Source: JBBSEZ01 sp038239195
GTDB lineage: Bacteria; Planctomycetota; Planctomycetia; Gemmatales; Gemmataceae
Length of the DNA stretch: 16,689 bases
NCBI GenBank assembly: GCA_038239195.1
Contig: JBBSEZ010000211.1
Location: 1 to 16,689 of the forward strand
Reading direction: 5' to 3'
Shown here piece after piece: positions 14,281 through 16,689 of the stretch (the first letter of the stretch is position 1; each line of letters opens with the position of its first letter). The position numbers and the translations under genes are program-made. The notes beneath the pieces were generated by a model. It was not told where the DNA came from, made no database searches, and saw only the letters and a program-made list of their open reading frames with translations.

Positions 14281-14589
14281 GTGCTACGCCAACGCGACAA
14301 CGATTTCCCCCCTCTCGTCATGAGGGAAATCACCGACCTCGAGGAACTGGCCCAGGCCCGGGCCCAGCGCGAGCAGGCCGACCGCAACGCGGCCTGGCTT
14401 CAGGCCCACGCTCACGAGGTTTACTCGCGAAGCCGGGGGCAGTACCTGTGCATCGCCGGCCAGGAGCTCTTTCTGGCCGATACCGCCGTCGAGGCACGCG
14501 CTTTGGGGAAGGCAGCCCACCCCGAGGATGACGGCTGCATCGTTCGTTACGTTCCCCGCGAGAAGATGGACCGCATCTATGCGAATTGA
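14281..14589 (+). CDS. DUF5678-like small protein
   Basis: 102 residues, soluble. The N-terminal half is helical and charged (REITDLEELAQARAQREQAD), followed by WLQAHAHEVYSRSRGQYLCI (39-58), AGQELFLADTAVEARALGKA and the end CIVRYVPREKMDRIYAN. The GKYVxxAGxELFxADxxxEAxxxA...xxxYVP arrangement fits the DUF5678 family, seen in planctomycetes and cyanobacteria; some members resemble antitoxin-type small proteins, but no function is assigned. The GTG start at 14281 is chosen because GGAGG at 14270-14274 is six bases upstream; an ATG at 14320 (MREITDL) is the alternative and would lose 13 residues. It overlaps the next gene by 11 bases. Confidence 0.8.
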   Translation: MLRQRDNDFPPLVMREITDLEELAQARAQREQADRNAAWLQAHAHEVYSRSRGQYLCIAGQELFLADTAVEARALGKAAHPEDDGCIVRYVPREKMDRIYAN

Positions 14590-15010
14590 TGGCGAGTGGT
14601 ACGTGTGTGACGACGGCATCACGCGCCCGGTCGTGCGAGCGGAGGTTCAGGCCGCCGACGGGACCTGGGCGCACGAAGAGTTCTTGCTCGACACCGGTGC
14701 GGATCGGACCGTCCTCAGCCCTGCCCTGACAGCCGTGCTCGGCCTCCCTCCCGTGACGACCGACCATCAACTCGGCGGGATCGCAGGCGTCACGAACGTG
14801 GTCCTCGTTGACGCCCAGGTTCGCCTGACCCACGCCGCAGGGAAAATGATCGTCCAGGTTCGGTGCGCGGGCATGACTTCGCCGGGGATCGTAGACATGA
14901 GTATCCTCGGACAGGAGTGGCGCCAGCTTTTCGCCTTCATCGTGGACTGGCGCGGCAAGGTCGTCTGCCTTCTGCACCCACCCCACGGCTATCGGATCGT
15001 CGAGTCGTGA
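14579..15010 (+). CDS. Retropepsin-like aspartic protease
   Basis: 143 residues, a typical length for a stand-alone retropepsin-like protein. The catalytic signature is LLDTGADRTVLS (DTG at 38-40), followed by flap-region strands (LGGIAGVTNVVLVDAQVRL) and the second conserved element SILGQEWRQLFAFIVDWRGK at 108-127, which corresponds to the ILG...DF end of gag-polyprotein-type proteases. Such enzymes act as homodimers, each subunit giving one Asp. No signal peptide is seen, so a cytosolic protease. The ATG at 14579 lies inside the end of the DUF5678-like gene (11-bp overlap) with no own strong ribosome site, implying coupled translation; the DUF5678-like protein is a natural candidate partner or substrate (inference). 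Confidence 0.85.
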   Translation: MRIDGEWYVCDDGITRPVVRAEVQAADGTWAHEEFLLDTGADRTVLSPALTAVLGLPPVTTDHQLGGIAGVTNVVLVDAQVRLTHAAGKMIVQVRCAGMTSPGIVDMSILGQEWRQLFAFIVDWRGKVVCLLHPPHGYRIVES

Positions 15011-15420
15011 GCGGTTCGACGCCGCGAGCCTGGGGGCCCGTTCGCCTCCTCCTCGCCCTCGTTCTCACCGTCGCCCTCGGCCTGCTCTCGCGCCTGCGCC
15101 CCATCGGCTGGCCCCCCTACGACCACAGCCTCGGCGACGCCCTGTACGCCATCGTCGTCTACCTCGTCCTCGCCCTCCTCCGGCCTCGCCTGTCTCCGTC
15201 TCGCCTCGCGCCGATCGCCCTGGCCCTGTGCCTGGCGGTCGAGGCGTTTCAGGCTACCGGCGTCCCGGCGCGCTACGGCCATCTGCTCCTCGTCCGCTGG
15301 CTGATCGGCACGACGTTCTCCTGGCACGACGTTGTGTGCTACGTGGTCGGCGTCGCCGTTGTCGCGCTGCTCGACCTGGGCCTGCTGCGCCGGAGCGATT
15401 CTCGCCCTTCGATCGCGTAG
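15007..15420 (+). CDS. DUF2809 family membrane protein
   Basis: 137 residues with about four hydrophobic segments: 13-29 (LLLALVLTVALGLLS), 44-59 (DALYAIVVYLVLALL), 67-83 (LAPIALALCLAVEAF) and 106-125 (VVCYVVGVAVVALLDLGLL), so an inner-membrane protein. The DALYAIVVY, ALCLAVEAFQ and FSWHDVVCYVVG segments match the DUF2809 pattern (D-x-LYA, xxVExxQ, FSWxDxxxYxxG). Function unknown. The start is the GTG at 15007-15009, which overlaps the TGA of the protease gene (GTGA), a third coupled gene in this cluster. The true start could also be a codon in the first 10 residues. Confidence 0.82.
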   Translation: MSGSTPRAWGPVRLLLALVLTVALGLLSRLRPIGWPPYDHSLGDALYAIVVYLVLALLRPRLSPSRLAPIALALCLAVEAFQATGVPARYGHLLLVRWLIGTTFSWHDVVCYVVGVAVVALLDLGLLRRSDSRPSIA

Positions 15421-15477
15421 CCTCTGCACTGGCCGGGTCGTTCCTGTTCCGCGTGGCGACTCCCCTGAGGCAGCCCG

Positions 15478-16014
15478 TCAAGTGGAGAGCACCTCGCCAT
15501 CGGGGCCCACCTGATAGTCTGTGCCCCACCAGAACACGAAATTGCCCGACGCCTCCCACTCCGTTAGCATCCGGAGGTAGTCCTCCCGCTCCTCGGGGAC
15601 GGAGTAGTAGTAGGGGTCCGCCCGCAGGATGATGGCCCAGTACGGGTAGTCGTGGACGTAGATGCGATGCCCGGGCAGCCGGAAGCGCTTGACCCGGACC
15701 ACGGAAGGCAGCCAGCCCAGTTCGGCCTGCCAGGCCAGGGCCTGTCGCACCGCCCAGGCGCGCCTCTCCTCGGGCTCCGGGGCGGGCCGGCGCCCCTTGC
15801 GGCGCGGCTTGCCCGCCGGGTCTGGCGGGGCGAGGGCGGGGCGGGACTGCGCCCCCAGCAGTCCGCCCTCGCCGTCGAAGAGGACGCAGACTACCTCCTC
15901 GTCGTACGGCCCCATCAGGCCCTGCCGGCCGTCCGGCAGCGCGCCCGCGTAGTAGTCGGCGTCGTCGCCCTCGGCCCCGGAAGTTCGCAGGGGGTACAAC
16001 TTGTCCTCGGGCAT
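15478..16014 (-). CDS. Hypothetical protein, paralogue of 16071-16568
   Basis: 178 residues, no membrane or signal segment. N-terminal half: MPEDKLYPLRT then a DGRQGLMGPYDEEVVCVLFD run, in which the Tyr/Gly, DGRQ and LMGP elements are shared with the neighbouring paralogue. A Lys/Arg/Pro-rich linker (PAGKPRRKGRRPAPEPEER, about 87-106) is absent from the paralogue. The C-terminal half has SVVRVKRF, YWAIILRADPYYYSVPEERE, EASGNFVFWWG and EVLST. I do not know the family; I think similar proteins occur as multi-copy planctomycete genes. ATG 16014 has GGAGG at 16021-16025 upstream. It lies 56 bases after the paralogue. Confidence 0.82.
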   Translation of the reverse strand: MPEDKLYPLRTSGAEGDDADYYAGALPDGRQGLMGPYDEEVVCVLFDGEGGLLGAQSRPALAPPDPAGKPRRKGRRPAPEPEERRAWAVRQALAWQAELGWLPSVVRVKRFRLPGHRIYVHDYPYWAIILRADPYYYSVPEEREDYLRMLTEWEASGNFVFWWGTDYQVGPDGEVLST

Positions 16015-16070
16015 GGTAGTCCTCCGTCTCGCTCGCGCCTGGGCGAGGTGTCTCCGGCAATGGCCTTGCC

Positions 16071-16568
16071 TCAAGACACGGCGCAGTTCTCGCCGATGTA
16101 GTAGTTCGACTCCCCCCAGTGCAGCACAAACTTCCCCTTGGCCTGCCACTCGTCGAGGTAGTCTTGGGTCTCCTGGCGCTCCTCCTCGGTGGGGAAGAGG
16201 TAGGGGTCGCAGAGGAACTCGATGGCCCACTCGGGCAGCAGGCGGATGCCGGCCCGGAACGGCTCGTCCAGCCAGAAGTGCTTCACCCGTATCCGCCCCG
16301 GCCGGTAGCCCGCCTCGCGCTGCCACTCCACCATGCGCCGGATCGCCCGCTCCTCGTAAGAACTGCCCTGATCGCCCCGCTCGCGGGGGATGGGCAGCGT
16401 CTCCGCCTCCAGCAGCACGCCACCGTCGTCGAACCAGAGCAGGAGCATCCCGTCGTAGTCCGGGCCCATCAGCAACTGCCTCCCGTCCGCCACCCGCCCG
16501 GTGTAGAATGGGGCAATCCCGTGGGGGTTGCCATCGGTATCCATCGCGAACAGTCGCTCGTCGGTCAC
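16071..16568 (-). CDS. Hypothetical protein, paralogue of 15478-16014
   Basis: 165 residues. It begins VTDERLFAMDTDGNPHGIAP and shares with its neighbour: TGRVADGRQLLMGPDYDG (DGRQxLMGP), a VLLLWFDDGG-type strand, RIRVKHF, EWAIEFLCDPYLF, EEERQETQDYLDEWQAKGKF and a WGE...Y end. Its central part is shorter and has no basic linker. Start: the frame is open further upstream, but GTG 16566-16568 is preceded by GGAGG six bases upstream, and from there the N-terminus parallels the neighbour. The pair probably arose by tandem duplication; the function is unknown. An ATG codon nine residues in (FAM) is a less likely start. Confidence 0.8.
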   Translation of the reverse strand: MTDERLFAMDTDGNPHGIAPFYTGRVADGRQLLMGPDYDGMLLLWFDDGGVLLEAETLPIPRERGDQGSSYEERAIRRMVEWQREAGYRPGRIRVKHFWLDEPFRAGIRLLPEWAIEFLCDPYLFPTEEERQETQDYLDEWQAKGKFVLHWGESNYYIGENCAVS

Positions 16569-16689
16569 GGTCCACCTCCACTCGGGCCGTTCGCCGCGCC
16601 GCCCCCCCCGGCGGGGCGCGCTCCCATCTACCACGGCGGGGGTCCGACACAACTCGGCCCCCGCGGGGTCGTGCCCTCCCCGTTGGGGC

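Noticed and set aside
14528..14578. Upstream extension of the retropepsin gene to 14528
   Set aside because: The extra residues overlap the DUF5678-like gene in another frame and do not resemble the protease family; the ATG at 14579 fits the family length.

Overview
The window looks like chromosomal DNA from a planctomycete, most likely the Gemmataceae. Four things point there: very high GC; a secreted DUF1549/DUF1553 protein with a CxxCH motif; a 243-residue protein ending in the FGNPFRP and HCRQPGEHVRGCWV signatures that I associate with a Gemmata paralogue family; and intergenic spaces full of short palindromic and tandem repeats with decayed gene pieces. This is inference from family recognition; no rRNA is present. 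There is no phage, transposase, integrase or CRISPR array.

Layout. 1-2647: the end of an unknown plus-strand gene, a heptad repeat, the DUF1549/DUF1553 gene (minus) and, divergently, an rdgB/HAM1 nucleotide-pool pyrophosphatase (plus). 2648-4325: repeats, a frameshifted gene remnant, the Gemmata-type family protein (minus), a 17-bp perfect hairpin and a tRNA-Glu(CTC) gene on the minus strand with a near-consensus sigma-70 promoter. 4622-5455: a soluble di-iron acyl-ACP desaturase (minus). 5456-6582: a 1.1-kb gene-poor stretch with an inverted repeat, a 34-bp tandem repeat and a decayed response-regulator receiver. 6583-7362: a HEAT plus TPR protein (plus). 7424-9619: a tight three-gene minus-strand operon (secreted alpha/alpha-toroid protein, jelly-roll protein, unknown protein).

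9808-14083 is the most interesting region: three minus-strand genes encoding, in order of transcription, an XPB/Ssl2-type helicase, an 86-residue protein and a 714-residue helicase-associated protein. The small protein, the N-terminal part of the helicase and the C-terminus of the large protein align without gaps over 42 residues. The large protein also resembles, as far as I can recall the sequence, the C-terminal half of the TFIIH subunit p52/Tfb2, and the small one the TFIIH subunit p8/Tfb5. I propose that the locus encodes a bacterial counterpart of the XPB-p52-p8 arm of TFIIH, acting in DNA opening or repair.

14281-15420 holds three overlapping plus-strand genes (DUF5678-like protein, retropepsin-like aspartic protease, DUF2809 membrane protein). 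15478-16568 holds two tandem paralogues of an unrecognised family on the minus strand, each with a clear ribosome binding site.
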